Shown: positions 7,401-16,500 of the stretch, one piece after another
Numbering within the stretch: the stretch's first letter is position 1
Layout of the letters: each line of letters opens with the position of its first letter
DNA from: an uncultured Lachnospiraceae bacterium
Lineage (GTDB): Bacteria > Bacillota > Clostridia > Lachnospirales > Lachnospiraceae
Direction of reading: 5' to 3'
NCBI GenBank assembly: GCA_902793335.1
Contig: CADBCZ010000024.1
Span: 1-44,122 of the forward strand
DNA: 44,122 bases
Notes under the pieces: generated by a model
Databases searched by the model: none
The model's input: the letters and a program-made list of their open reading frames with translations, nothing else
Told to the model about the DNA's origin: nothing
Translations under genes and position numbers: made by a program

Positions 7401-9080
7401 TTATTCATTTATCGATTTAATCGTTAGATCTCCCTCCTTAACTTCCAAAAAAAGCGGTTCAACCGCAGTTTTGTCCCTTAGACATTTTAGATAGTCCATA
7501 AGTTTTGTAACCGTTTTGTCACTGCGCTTTCTAACATCTATTAAGTTGCTTATATATGTCCCAACAGGACTATTTGATGCTTTTAAATACTTTTCAAGCT
7601 GTTTTTTGTCAGAGACAAAGATCAACGGACAGGTCTTTGCCACCTCATCCGCCTCATCTAAATCTCTCAGCACATCACATATCTTCAAATACGCGGGTGA
7701 GATTAATATTACTTTCAGATGAGATAATGACAGCTCTTTTCCCTTTCTCTTTGCATATTTTTGAGAAAGATTGTCAATGTCTTTTGCGTCGGTCAAAAAG
7801 ACCTCCTCATTTTCATCCTCCTGTCCGTGTCTGTGTTCCTTGGCTATTGTGACAGTGTATTGATATTTCCCTTCTTTTGACGGCGATATCATCATCACTG
7901 TCGCATAATCTCTCTGCTCGATGTTTTCAATATCAGGAGAACAGCCGTTAAGGGTTACAAGCAGTCCCATCACAACCATTGTCATTAATTTTTTTAATCT
8001 GCGTCCGCATTTAGCTGCAATGAGCATTATCACTGAAAGCGGCATATCGACAAGCGCCCCGTAAATGATGAAATCATTTAATGAAATCTCGTACTCGGGA
8101 CATATATACGCAAGCACACACGATAGGATAACAACCACTGTCATAGCGACAGTAAGATTTTTAATGCCTGTCATCTCTGACAACATCTGTCGTATATAAA
8201 ACAGCGTATTGCCAAGAAGTATGAAACATCCCGTCATAAAAAACCATACCATTAATACATCAAAGCGTCTGAGCACACCAAACGGCAGTTCAATATAGCG
8301 CATGATGGAAACCGACGCCATGGCATCCTCCGACATTCCGCCCACACCGTAAATGCCTGCCATCAATATGGAAATAAGACCTGCCAGCAGTATGATTCCC
8401 ATCACCGACATGTATGATTTTACGGAGGACATTTTCCCGGTTTTTGTTTTTAATATTAACCACGGATAAATTTCTATCGGCAAAATAAAACAGAGCATAC
8501 TGTAACAATAGAAAAACATTTTGCCCGTGGAAACTTGTCCGGGAATTATATTAAGTCCGTCCACAAGCCTCCACTCCTTAATCCCAAACAATATCATCAC
8601 AACATACGGAAATATAGCGACGCGAAACAGCATCTCGCTTATTCTGCCCTGTTTTTCAATTTCCTTCACCGCGCCGTATAATGCAACCAGTATGAGTGGC
8701 AGCAGAATTAAAAGGTTGGTAAATGAGTTGTATTTTGTTTTATTCATAAACGGAACCTGTCCTTCGGCAAGCACGGACACCGAGAGAAGAATGTAGAAAA
8801 CCAGCCTTATCACATAACGTATCACCATTACAGAAGTAAAGAGTGTATTGTTTTTGTGGCTTTCAAGGCTTTCATCAGGCACACCATTCTTTCCTATGCA
8901 CATAACGGCACCTGTATAAATCGCAGATAAAATACAAAACAGGGCTATTCCTGCAATAATATCCCTTCCAAACATTTTTGCAAAGAGATGAGGAAGAACG
9001 AATATAACGCTCATAAAAATATATAGCACCAGCATGCATCTCATCTGTTTTTCCGATATCCTGTCATTGTGACTAAACAT
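7401..9080 (-). CDS. GerAB-type germination permease fused to a shortened GerAC domain
   Basis: Residues 1 to about 365 form a multi-helix permease of the endospore germination GerAB family (APC-superfamily fold), the subunit thought to bind the germinant. The frame then continues without a stop into a second signal-like helix ending in VTLNGCSPD (about 375-385). That sequence looks like a lipobox and starts a Ger(x)C-type region (IENIEQRDYATVMMISPS). A normal GerAC is about 370-400 residues; this region is only about 180 and stops where domain 1 of the family ends. Candidate internal ATGs lie just before the lipobox, so a separate GerAC-like lipoprotein could also be translated. The start ATG has GGAGG at good spacing. 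It follows gerAA by 78 bases. A sequencing or assembly error is possible, but no frame change is seen. Confidence 0.82.
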   Translation of the reverse strand: MFSHNDRISEKQMRCMLVLYIFMSVIFVLPHLFAKMFGRDIIAGIALFCILSAIYTGAVMCIGKNGVPDESLESHKNNTLFTSVMVIRYVIRLVFYILLSVSVLAEGQVPFMNKTKYNSFTNLLILLPLILVALYGAVKEIEKQGRISEMLFRVAIFPYVVMILFGIKEWRLVDGLNIIPGQVSTGKMFFYCYSMLCFILPIEIYPWLILKTKTGKMSSVKSYMSVMGIILLAGLISILMAGIYGVGGMSEDAMASVSIMRYIELPFGVLRRFDVLMVWFFMTGCFILLGNTLFYIRQMLSEMTGIKNLTVAMTVVVILSCVLAYICPEYEISLNDFIIYGALVDMPLSVIMLIAAKCGRRLKKLMTMVVMGLLVTLNGCSPDIENIEQRDYATVMMISPSKEGKYQYTVTIAKEHRHGQEDENEEVFLTDAKDIDNLSQKYAKRKGKELSLSHLKVILISPAYLKICDVLRDLDEADEVAKTCPLIFVSDKKQLEKYLKASNSPVGTYISNLIDVRKRSDKTVTKLMDYLKCLRDKTAVEPLFLEVKEGDLTIKSINE

Positions 9081-9158
9081 ACCTGTCCTCCAACATACTT
9101 AAAAGATGCCACATTTTTATCTTAAGCTGTAGAAAAAACATTTTAAGTTCCCTGCAAG

Positions 9159-10790
9159 TCATTTAAAACCTCCCTGAGCGTTTTGATTTTTTCGTTTCAC
9201 GAACCGTCTCCTTCTCCCCTCTCTCGTATAAACAGGGCGTTTTGTCATGGTAAATATCGGCTTACGCATCACAAAATCCTGATACTCTATTTCATCATCA
9301 ACCGTACCTGCTGTAAGCGGCATCATATATGGAATACCGAAGCTTTCCAAGGAAGCAAGATGTATCTGTATTACAAGTATGCCCAGCAAAATCCCGTATA
9401 AACCAAGAACTGCAGCTAATATTATCATCACAAACTTCAGAAGTCTGAATGTTGAGGCAAACTCCTCATTCGGAATTGCAAATGAGCATATGGCAGTAAG
9501 TGCAACGACTATAACAACTATCGTACTTACCAGTGAGGCATCAACAGCAGCCTGTCCCACTATCAGACCGCCGACCACACCTATGGTATTTCCCATTTGT
9601 CCTGGCAGACGAATCCCCGCCTCGCGCAGCAGCTCAAAAAGAAATTCCATCAACAACACCTCGACCACAACAGGAAACGTAACCTCATTTCTCGCACCTA
9701 TGATTGCAAGCATGAAATCTGTCGGAAGCACCTGCGGATAAAAGCATGTTATGGCAACATAGAGTGCCGGAAGAAGGACGGATAAATAAGCCGCTATATA
9801 TCGTATTATCCTCGCAAAGGTTCCAACCGCAAACCTGTTGTAATAATCATCTGCCGCCTGAAAAAATGAATTAAAGGTTGCAGGAAGTATGATTACCTCA
9901 GGTGAGTTGTCAACCAGCAGAACCACTCTTCCCTCAAGGATTGCCGATGCTGCCTTATCCGGTCTCTCGGTGGTCTGCACCTGTGGAAAGGGCGAGTACC
10001 ATTTGTCTTCAAGAAGATGCACCAGCATCCCACTGTCGAATATTCCGTCTATCTCAAAACTTTTAAGCTTATTCTTAATACTGTCAAGCAGTGATTGTTC
10101 GACCAGATCCTCCATATACATGAGACCATACACCGTTTTGGTTCTAACCCCTATTGTGCCCTGTTCCAATTTAAGATTTGTGTCTTTTATCCTGCGTCTT
10201 ATAAGCGCAGTGTCCGATCTGAAATTCTCATTGAAAGAATCACGCGGTCCTTTAAGACCCGATTCCTTTTCGGGAGTTTCGATAGATCTGGTTGGATATT
10301 TCTTGGTCGAAAGTATTATCGCCTTTTTCTGACCATCCACGAATATTGCCGTATCGCCGCCAAGAACAGCGTCAACAGCCTCTCTCATAGTTGATACACT
10401 CTTCATATCAACCGCCTCTGTCTCTCTGTGAAACATAACATCGATGTCCCACGCAAATTTCTTTTCTTCTTTTTGCTCGTTTGTGTCTTCGTACATTTTA
10501 TCTATGGTCAAATTATCCTCGTTTAAAGCATTCCGGATATTTACCCTATAATCATCCTTCCATTCATAGAGGATTGGATGTGTTATAGTCCTCTCAACCA
10601 TCTCGTTATCCGCAAGTCCGTCGATATACATGATATACACCGAATATGCCCGTCCCATCCTCGATAATTCAAACCTCTTCTTTACTATGTCGCACCAGCT
10701 ATCAAACTTCTCTGCTAAAAATCTGATATTATTATCAAGCTTCGAATTAATCGCAATATCACTTTCTTTATCGTTATATCCTTCACCCAT
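9159..10790 (-). CDS. Spore germination protein GerAA family
   Basis: The A subunit of a GerA-type nutrient germinant receptor in the spore inner membrane, likely forming the oligomeric ion channel. The 543 residues comprise a long hydrophilic N-terminal domain (about 1-310) and a C-terminal membrane domain with about five helices. Family motifs include VDNSPEVIILPATFNSFFQ, ADDYYNRFAVGTFARIIRY and GARNEVTFPVVVEVLLMEFLFELLREAG, followed by VGGLIVGQAAVDASLVS. The tail is strongly basic (RRRRFVKRKNQ). AGGGGA lies before the ATG. It is the first gene of the gerAA, gerAB/C, spoIIR block. Such receptors are normally transcribed by sigma-G; I did not identify a convincing sigma-G promoter. Confidence 0.93.
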   Translation of the reverse strand: MGEGYNDKESDIAINSKLDNNIRFLAEKFDSWCDIVKKRFELSRMGRAYSVYIMYIDGLADNEMVERTITHPILYEWKDDYRVNIRNALNEDNLTIDKMYEDTNEQKEEKKFAWDIDVMFHRETEAVDMKSVSTMREAVDAVLGGDTAIFVDGQKKAIILSTKKYPTRSIETPEKESGLKGPRDSFNENFRSDTALIRRRIKDTNLKLEQGTIGVRTKTVYGLMYMEDLVEQSLLDSIKNKLKSFEIDGIFDSGMLVHLLEDKWYSPFPQVQTTERPDKAASAILEGRVVLLVDNSPEVIILPATFNSFFQAADDYYNRFAVGTFARIIRYIAAYLSVLLPALYVAITCFYPQVLPTDFMLAIIGARNEVTFPVVVEVLLMEFLFELLREAGIRLPGQMGNTIGVVGGLIVGQAAVDASLVSTIVVIVVALTAICSFAIPNEEFASTFRLLKFVMIILAAVLGLYGILLGILVIQIHLASLESFGIPYMMPLTAGTVDDEIEYQDFVMRKPIFTMTKRPVYTREGRRRRFVKRKNQNAQGGFK

Positions 10791-10876
10791 GCCTCAATCC
10801 CCTAACCAGTGCCATTCTTCTACCCAATACCACTTTATAAAAATCACATTCCCATCCTATTTTCCCTAATCAAAAA

Positions 10877-11122
10877 GGCACATACTATCATTTATTTTAA
10901 TACTCGCAAATTTGGGTTAACTGTAGCCTGCGTTGTGCATATTATACCGGATCCATAAGCATGGTGCTTTCAAGCCGCCGGTACTTAATGAGCATTTATA
11001 ATGCGAATTTAGTACCGTTGCGTGCGCTGAGCAGCGAGAGCGTGCCTGCGTTGGAACAGTATAATATGCACATAAGCCAACAGAAAAAACTTGCAATCAT
11101 CTAATAAATGATAGTATGTGCC
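10877..11122. repeat. Dispersed inverted-repeat element, copy 2
   Basis: Perfect 20-bp outer arms (10877-10896 and 11103-11122) and perfect 13-bp inner arms (10934-10946 and 11060-11072) enclose a core nearly identical to copy 1 but about 5 bases longer. Both sets of arms differ in sequence from those of copy 1, yet each arm matches its own partner. The element lies 39 bases past the stop of the GntR-type gene. The whole 10791-11160 gap is occupied by it, with no ORF. Confidence 0.85.
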
Positions 11123-11160
11123 ATAACACAATTATTATTCTGTTTGAATCTCATATAATC

Positions 11161-11832
11161 CTAAAGTGTATCCTTAAGATTCTTGATAACAATAAGCTCC
11201 TGATTGGTCAGGTGTTTTCTCATTATCTCTTTCGCCTTATCAACATCATTGGTAAGTATGGCATTGGTTATCTCATAATGTTCTTCAACCAAAACATCAT
11301 GATACGAAAAATCCTTAACATATTCCACCCTGTATCTGTATACCTGTTCGCGAAGATTGTGCGCTATCGCAATCAGCTTAGGATTTCTTGTGCTGTCAAA
11401 TATAACATCATGGAATTTGACGTCTCCATCCACAATATTCTGCACATGTTTCGTTCCAATAGCATCTTTGAATTCATTACAGGCTCTTTTTAAAAGCTCT
11501 TTTCCCTCTTCATCAATCCTCTCACAGGCAAGCTCAACTGACAGTTCTTCTATTGCAGTTCTTACTTCCAGTGCATCTCTAAGATCCTTCTCTGTAATTC
11601 TTGTAACCTCAGCACCACGTCTGGGTATCATAACCACAAGACCTTCAAGCTCTAACATTCTTATAGCTTCTCTTACAGGAGTTCTGGAAACTCCAAGTTT
11701 ATTAGCCAGCTTTATTTCCATCAAACGCTCACCCGGTGAAAACTCACCCGTTATGATAGCCTGTCTAAGTGCCTGAAAAACGAGATCTCTAAGCGGAAGA
11801 AACTCATTACCATCATCATATTTTATCTCCAT
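11161..11832 (-). CDS. GntR family transcriptional regulator, FadR/FCD subfamily
   Basis: A cytoplasmic DNA-binding regulator of 223 residues. Residues 10-75 form the winged helix with the GntR signature (GERLMEIKLANKLGVSRTPV then REAIRMLELEGLV). Residues about 80-215 form the all-helical FCD ligand domain, with metal-ligand-type residues in KFHDVIFDSTRNP and HYEITNAI. FCD members usually respond to organic acids or sugar acids; the ligand is unknown here. AGGGGG lies before the ATG. It follows ispE by about 95 bases and is probably cotranscribed. The link with isoprenoid synthesis is positional only. Confidence 0.9.
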   Translation of the reverse strand: MEIKYDDGNEFLPLRDLVFQALRQAIITGEFSPGERLMEIKLANKLGVSRTPVREAIRMLELEGLVVMIPRRGAEVTRITEKDLRDALEVRTAIEELSVELACERIDEEGKELLKRACNEFKDAIGTKHVQNIVDGDVKFHDVIFDSTRNPKLIAIAHNLREQVYRYRVEYVKDFSYHDVLVEEHYEITNAILTNDVDKAKEIMRKHLTNQELIVIKNLKDTL

Positions 11833-11927
11833 AACTAATCCCCCTAGGTCTTTATATTCTTATAGGTAATCAAACCATTTTATATGGTTAATCTTTAATA
11901 ACAATCAGATAGTTGTCTCTCCCACAA

Positions 11928-12800
11928 TCATCCAATATTGAACGGGCTAACTACAAATGCATGTCCTGCCAGCTTGCTCTCAAGCAGTTCTGCCTTTGCT
12001 GCCTTTGCCTTTCCCTCATCTTCAAATATACCAAACACTGTCGGACCTGAGCCGCTCATCATGGCATTCAATGCTCCGTTTTTCTTCATGTAATCCTTGA
12101 TCTCTTCTATAACAGGATACTCAGGTATTGTCACAGTCTCCAAAACATTACCCAACCTGTCAGCCACACCGTGAAGATCCTTAGATTTTATCGCATCCAC
12201 AAGTCCATCAATATCAGGATGCTCATAAGATTCTTTTGAATCAAGATTCTCATATACCATTTTCGTTGATACAAATACCGGTGGTTTAGCTATAAGAATC
12301 GTACATTCCGGCATCGGTGGCAGAGGTGTGAGAATTTCTCCTATACCCTCAGAAAGAGCTGTTCCTCTCATAACGCAGTATGGCACATCCGCGCCAAGCT
12401 TAACGCCTAGTTCCATCAGTTCTTTTTGAGATAAATGAAGTCCGTATAACCTTGCCGCTCCAAAAAGTGCAGTAGCGCAGTCCGTACTTCCTCCTGCCAT
12501 TCCGGCTGCAACAGGTATAACCTTGAACAGGTCAACCTCCATACCTTTTTTTATACCGTAAGTATCTTTTAGCAGCTTAATAGCCTTATATACGAGATTG
12601 TTATCGTCCACCGCCAGAAATCCAAGATTGGTCTTTAACCGTATCTCATCCTCATCAAGCACTCTAAAGGTGAGCTTATCAAAAAGCCTGATAGTCTGCA
12701 TTATCATGCGTACCTCATGATAACCATCCTCTCTCCTGCCGACAACATCAAGTCCTAAATTAATCTTTGCATACGCTTTCAGTTGTAGTGTATCTGACAT
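11928..12800 (-). CDS. ispE: 4-diphosphocytidyl-2-C-methyl-D-erythritol kinase
   Basis: A GHMP-family kinase of the MEP isoprenoid pathway that phosphorylates CDP-methylerythritol at the 2-hydroxyl. Motifs seen are the N-terminal AYAKINLGLDV, the ATP-binding PVAAGMAGGSTDCATAL loop, and the C-terminal MMSGSGPTVFGIF. At 290 residues it has normal length. The frame opens at 12812, but TTGGAGG lies 6 bases before the ATG at 12800, which also gives the family-typical N-terminus. Confidence 0.95.
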   Translation of the reverse strand: MSDTLQLKAYAKINLGLDVVGRREDGYHEVRMIMQTIRLFDKLTFRVLDEDEIRLKTNLGFLAVDDNNLVYKAIKLLKDTYGIKKGMEVDLFKVIPVAAGMAGGSTDCATALFGAARLYGLHLSQKELMELGVKLGADVPYCVMRGTALSEGIGEILTPLPPMPECTILIAKPPVFVSTKMVYENLDSKESYEHPDIDGLVDAIKSKDLHGVADRLGNVLETVTIPEYPVIEEIKDYMKKNGALNAMMSGSGPTVFGIFEDEGKAKAAKAELLESKLAGHAFVVSPFNIG

Positions 12801-12878
12801 GTTTTCCTCCAATATATGTTTCGAAGTTGTACAATTAACGCCTTCATTTTAACAGATTTTCCAGTATCATTCAATCCT

Positions 12879-13250
12879 TCATAAATATTGGATTCTTTCA
12901 ACCAGACCTATCTTTTCAGCAACAAGGATGAACTCCTGCGGAGAAACAAAGCCTATGAAATCATCCTTCATTCTCACTAATGCCTCAGCGCCATGAAGCA
13001 TAAGTCCGTCAAGCTCGTACGTAGGTTGATAATATACCTCAAATCTGTTTTCTCTCAAGCTCCTTCTGATTGCACGTTCTATCTCTGCCCTTCGCATCAG
13101 CCATCCGATACTGACATCTTCTTTGTTAATGCTTGTCGGAATAACGCGGTCCGAAATAAACATCACATCCCCTACAGTGCTGATATCGTCAGGCAGTGAT
13201 GAATCTATAACAACTGCATTTAATAAGACCGGCATATTGGCAATAATCCA
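12879..13250 (-). pseudogene. Remnant of a GGDEF-EAL type cyclic-di-GMP protein
   Basis: The translated fragment resembles the end of a GGDEF domain (LPDDISTVGDVMFISDR) followed by the first third of an EAL domain. Seen there are RRAEIERAIRRSLRENRFEV, YYQPTYEL, and GAEALVR with the EAL triplet. The frame then stops (after ERIQYL) well short of the roughly 240 residues an EAL phosphodiesterase needs, and the catalytic Asp/Glu/Lys residues downstream are absent. Coding potential extends a little upstream of the ATG at 13235. Both ends are therefore missing, and a functional enzyme is not expected. A stand-alone expressed fragment cannot be excluded. Confidence 0.7.
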
Positions 13251-13268
13251 ATTCTCCTCAAACCGTGT

Positions 13269-13409
13269 TTAAATAGCAGTTAAAATATCAACAATTCTCT
13301 CATCACTATAACCCGAACACGAGACAACAAATGTTTCAGGATTTGGATTATATATATGATAACGCGGCACAACAGTTTTAAGATAACCGCTTCTTTCATT
13401 ATGATAAAG
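13269..13409 (-). pseudogene. Short protein-like remnant upstream of the EAL fragment
   Basis: One minus-strand frame reads 46 codons with a protein-like composition (for example TVVPRYHIYNPNPETFVV then SCSGYSDERIVDIL) and is bounded by stops on both sides. There is no convincing start codon with a ribosome site. I do not recognise the family. It may belong to the same decayed gene as the GGDEF/EAL fragment or to another dead gene. Apart from this and the terminator at 13499-13524, I see nothing in 13251-13535. Confidence 0.3.
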
Positions 13410-13498
13410 TTATTAACATCCATCCTACTGATTACCAACAATTTTTGCTCACAAATTCCAATCGGAAAAATACATATTATTTTGCCACAATCTCAAAT

Positions 13499-13524
13499 GG
13501 ACTTCTCACCTAAGCGAGAAGCCC
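13499..13524 (-). terminator. Terminator-like hairpin after the giant surface protein gene
   Basis: Arms GGACTTCTC and GAGAAGCCC (plus-strand reading) form a stem 12 bases beyond the stop codon of the large gene. The T-tract on the minus side is weak (ATTTGAG), so termination strength is uncertain. Confidence 0.5.
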
Positions 13525-13535
13525 ATCTTTTCACA

Positions 13536-16500
13536 CTATTTAATTATCACTTTCCTACCTGTATTTTTCTTGGTAAAGATCTTCTTATATTTCTTAACTA
13601 ATTTCATATTCTGAGCCTTTGAACCTGTGTCAATCTTAATGATATTGATTTTACTACCCTTAAATGCTCCCTTAACAGATTTCTTGGTAAGTTTTTTCGA
13701 CTGGATTGTGATTGTCTTTAATTTCTTTGCTCCATTAAATGCCTTACCACCAATCTTAGTGACATTCTTACCTAATGTAACCTTCTTAAGTGAAGTACAT
13801 CCTTCAAATGCCTTCTCACCAATTTCAGTAACATTATTTTTAAGATTCATAGTAGCAAGTTTCGAACAACCACTAAATGTTTTATCACCAATTATCTTCA
13901 CATTCTTCGGAATATCAACCTTCTTAAGTAAAGTACAGTCTTTAAATGCGCCTTTAGGAAGCTCCTTAATATTCTTTGGAAGTTCAACAGATTTAAGATT
14001 AGTACAGCCTGCAAATGCATTTTCACCAAGAGTTGTAATGTTATCACCAAGTTTAACACTCTCAACAGTCTTATTATTTTCAAATGCCCCCTCGCTAATC
14101 TCAGTAACAGCATATGTAACACCGTTAGAAACGACTGTTTCCGGTATTTCAATAGCCTTAGCACTTTCATCTGTTGTTCCCTTATAAGCTACCGAAGGTT
14201 CTTCACCCGGCTTAGATGTCACTACGACCTCAGCCTTATTATCAGCAACCGGAATTGTTGTACCTTCTTCTTTTACAACTGTTGTTGTTTTATTTTCAAC
14301 AGGTGTTGCCGGTGTATCTGCCGTTTTTTCAGACGGCTTGTCTGTTACGATCTCTTGAGGCTTGTCTGCTGCAGTTTGCTCACTCTTCTTATTATCCTGT
14401 GATGAATCGTTACCCTGCTGTGGATTATCCTGTCCACCCTGTGAAGGATTTTCACTTGGATTTTCCGCCGGATTTTCAACCTTAGGTATATCTACAACAT
14501 CCTTAGTTTGAGCAGCAAACAACGCATTTTCAAATGATGCTGTATAAGTCGTCGTACCCATCTTTTCAGTTGTTGCTGTTTCTTTGACAGTTGCTTTTAT
14601 CTTTGAAGTCTCTTTATCTGCTTTATACTCAGCTGTCTCTGTCACCTTATGTGTACTGTCATTTTTACATACAGCAGTTGCTGTACATGTCTTTCCATCC
14701 TCACTCCACTCATAAGTAATTACATAATCGTGATTCTTTGCAGCTATATCCACACTATCTGTCACTGTTCCAAAATCTTTGTCGGTAAATGTAGCTGTAT
14801 ATGTTATTACGCCCTTTTCTTCACAGCCTGCAGGTGTAGTTTTGCTTGTGGTTTTAACTGTCTCTGTTACAACATGACCTTCTGAGTTTTCATCACAACC
14901 TTCACGCACGCATACCTTGGTAGCCGTACATGTTGCATGATCATCACTCCATGAATATGTTGCCTTTCCATATGAATGTCCAACTGCTTCAATCTTCAAC
15001 TCGTCAGCAGTCTTTTCAACCAGCTTGTCATCATCTTTTACAAACAGTTTATTACATACCGGGCATTTACTGTGTGCCAAAACACCTTCCTTTGTGCATG
15101 ATGCAGGCACTTCAGATACTTCTTCCAAGTTGTCATGTGTACAAGCATTTCTTGTTATTGAAACTTTAACCGTCTTAACTGCATCCACGTAATTGTCTTT
15201 ATCAGTACCTGTATATTCAGCTGTTGCTTCTACTGCTGCGCCAACTGTAAGCTCTTTATTGATGTCTGCCATCTTCCATGTCCAGTTAGCAGGTAATTCA
15301 ACTTTACCAACAGTATCTATTGTGTAATCAACTGACTTAGAAGCTTCAGGCGCACCGGATATACTGTCTGCAATTGCAATCTCAAAGCTCTTAATTGCTT
15401 CGCTTTCAGGGTAATTATCTGTTTTCGGAATTGTTGCTTTAACATACCATGTTCCCACAGATGACGGTACATCTGTTTTAAATGTACCATCTTCTTTATC
15501 ACTATAACTATACGAAACCTTATCAGCACCAAAATCAGCTTTTACGGTTGGCTGTTTTGCTTTTTCACCATATGTCCAGCCTTCCAACGAAACTTCCAGT
15601 TTATTAGTATCCGGAACTTCAATGGTTACATCAAACGTTTTAATAGCTGAATCACTATGATTATCATCACCTACAACCCTATACCATACATGATAGGTTC
15701 CTGCGTTGGTTGCTGTAGGGATGGATATGTTCCATCCTTCTGCAGGTGCAGTCTTATCATCTTTTCCGATAGCAAAGTTCATTATACCATCTGTTGCTTC
15801 TCCTGCTTTTACAAGTGCCTGAGCCTTGCCATTATAGAGCAATGTGTTAGCTGTAGGTGCCTTTGCAACACCAGCGATAGCTTTATTTACAGTTACTTTT
15901 ACCTTACATTCTACTGTATTATAATTTTCAGCATCATTTGGTGTAAATACCACTACATACTCAGTTTTTTCACTATCTGAAACTGCAGGTTTGGTAGCAT
16001 CATCCTTCCATGAAAATGTACCTTCTACAACATTTTCTCCCAGTTTAGCAGTTCCTTCTGTCAGTGTACTGTCTGCAAGTGACTGCCCATAAGTTATAGC
16101 AGAAGCTGAAGGAAGAACATCTATCACCGGTGTAGCCATAGCTATATTCCACTTTGATGTAACTACATCCTTGTAATTACCTTTTCCGGTTACAGTTACA
16201 GTATAATCTCCCTTATTTGTTCCGGTTGTTCCAGATACTTCATAATCACTATTTGCTTTAAGAACTGTCTCTCCTATCTTTACGCTACTTACCTGAACAC
16301 TCTGTTCAGAGCCTGTGTAAACTAAATCTGTTTCGTCAAGTGACACAGTTGCATTCTTGATTGAAAGCTGAGATATGGTAACAGTAACTTTTTCTGCTTC
16401 ACTATTATTAAGATTATCATCTCCTACAACCTTGTACCATACATAATAGGTTCCTGCGCCGGTAGCTGCATAGTTCGATGCGGTATAAAGGTTATCCGCA

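Noticed and set aside
13627-14187. Plus-strand ORF over the 3' part of the giant gene
   Set aside because: It is antisense to the regular BspA-type leucine-rich repeats; periodic coding sequence yields long open antisense frames.
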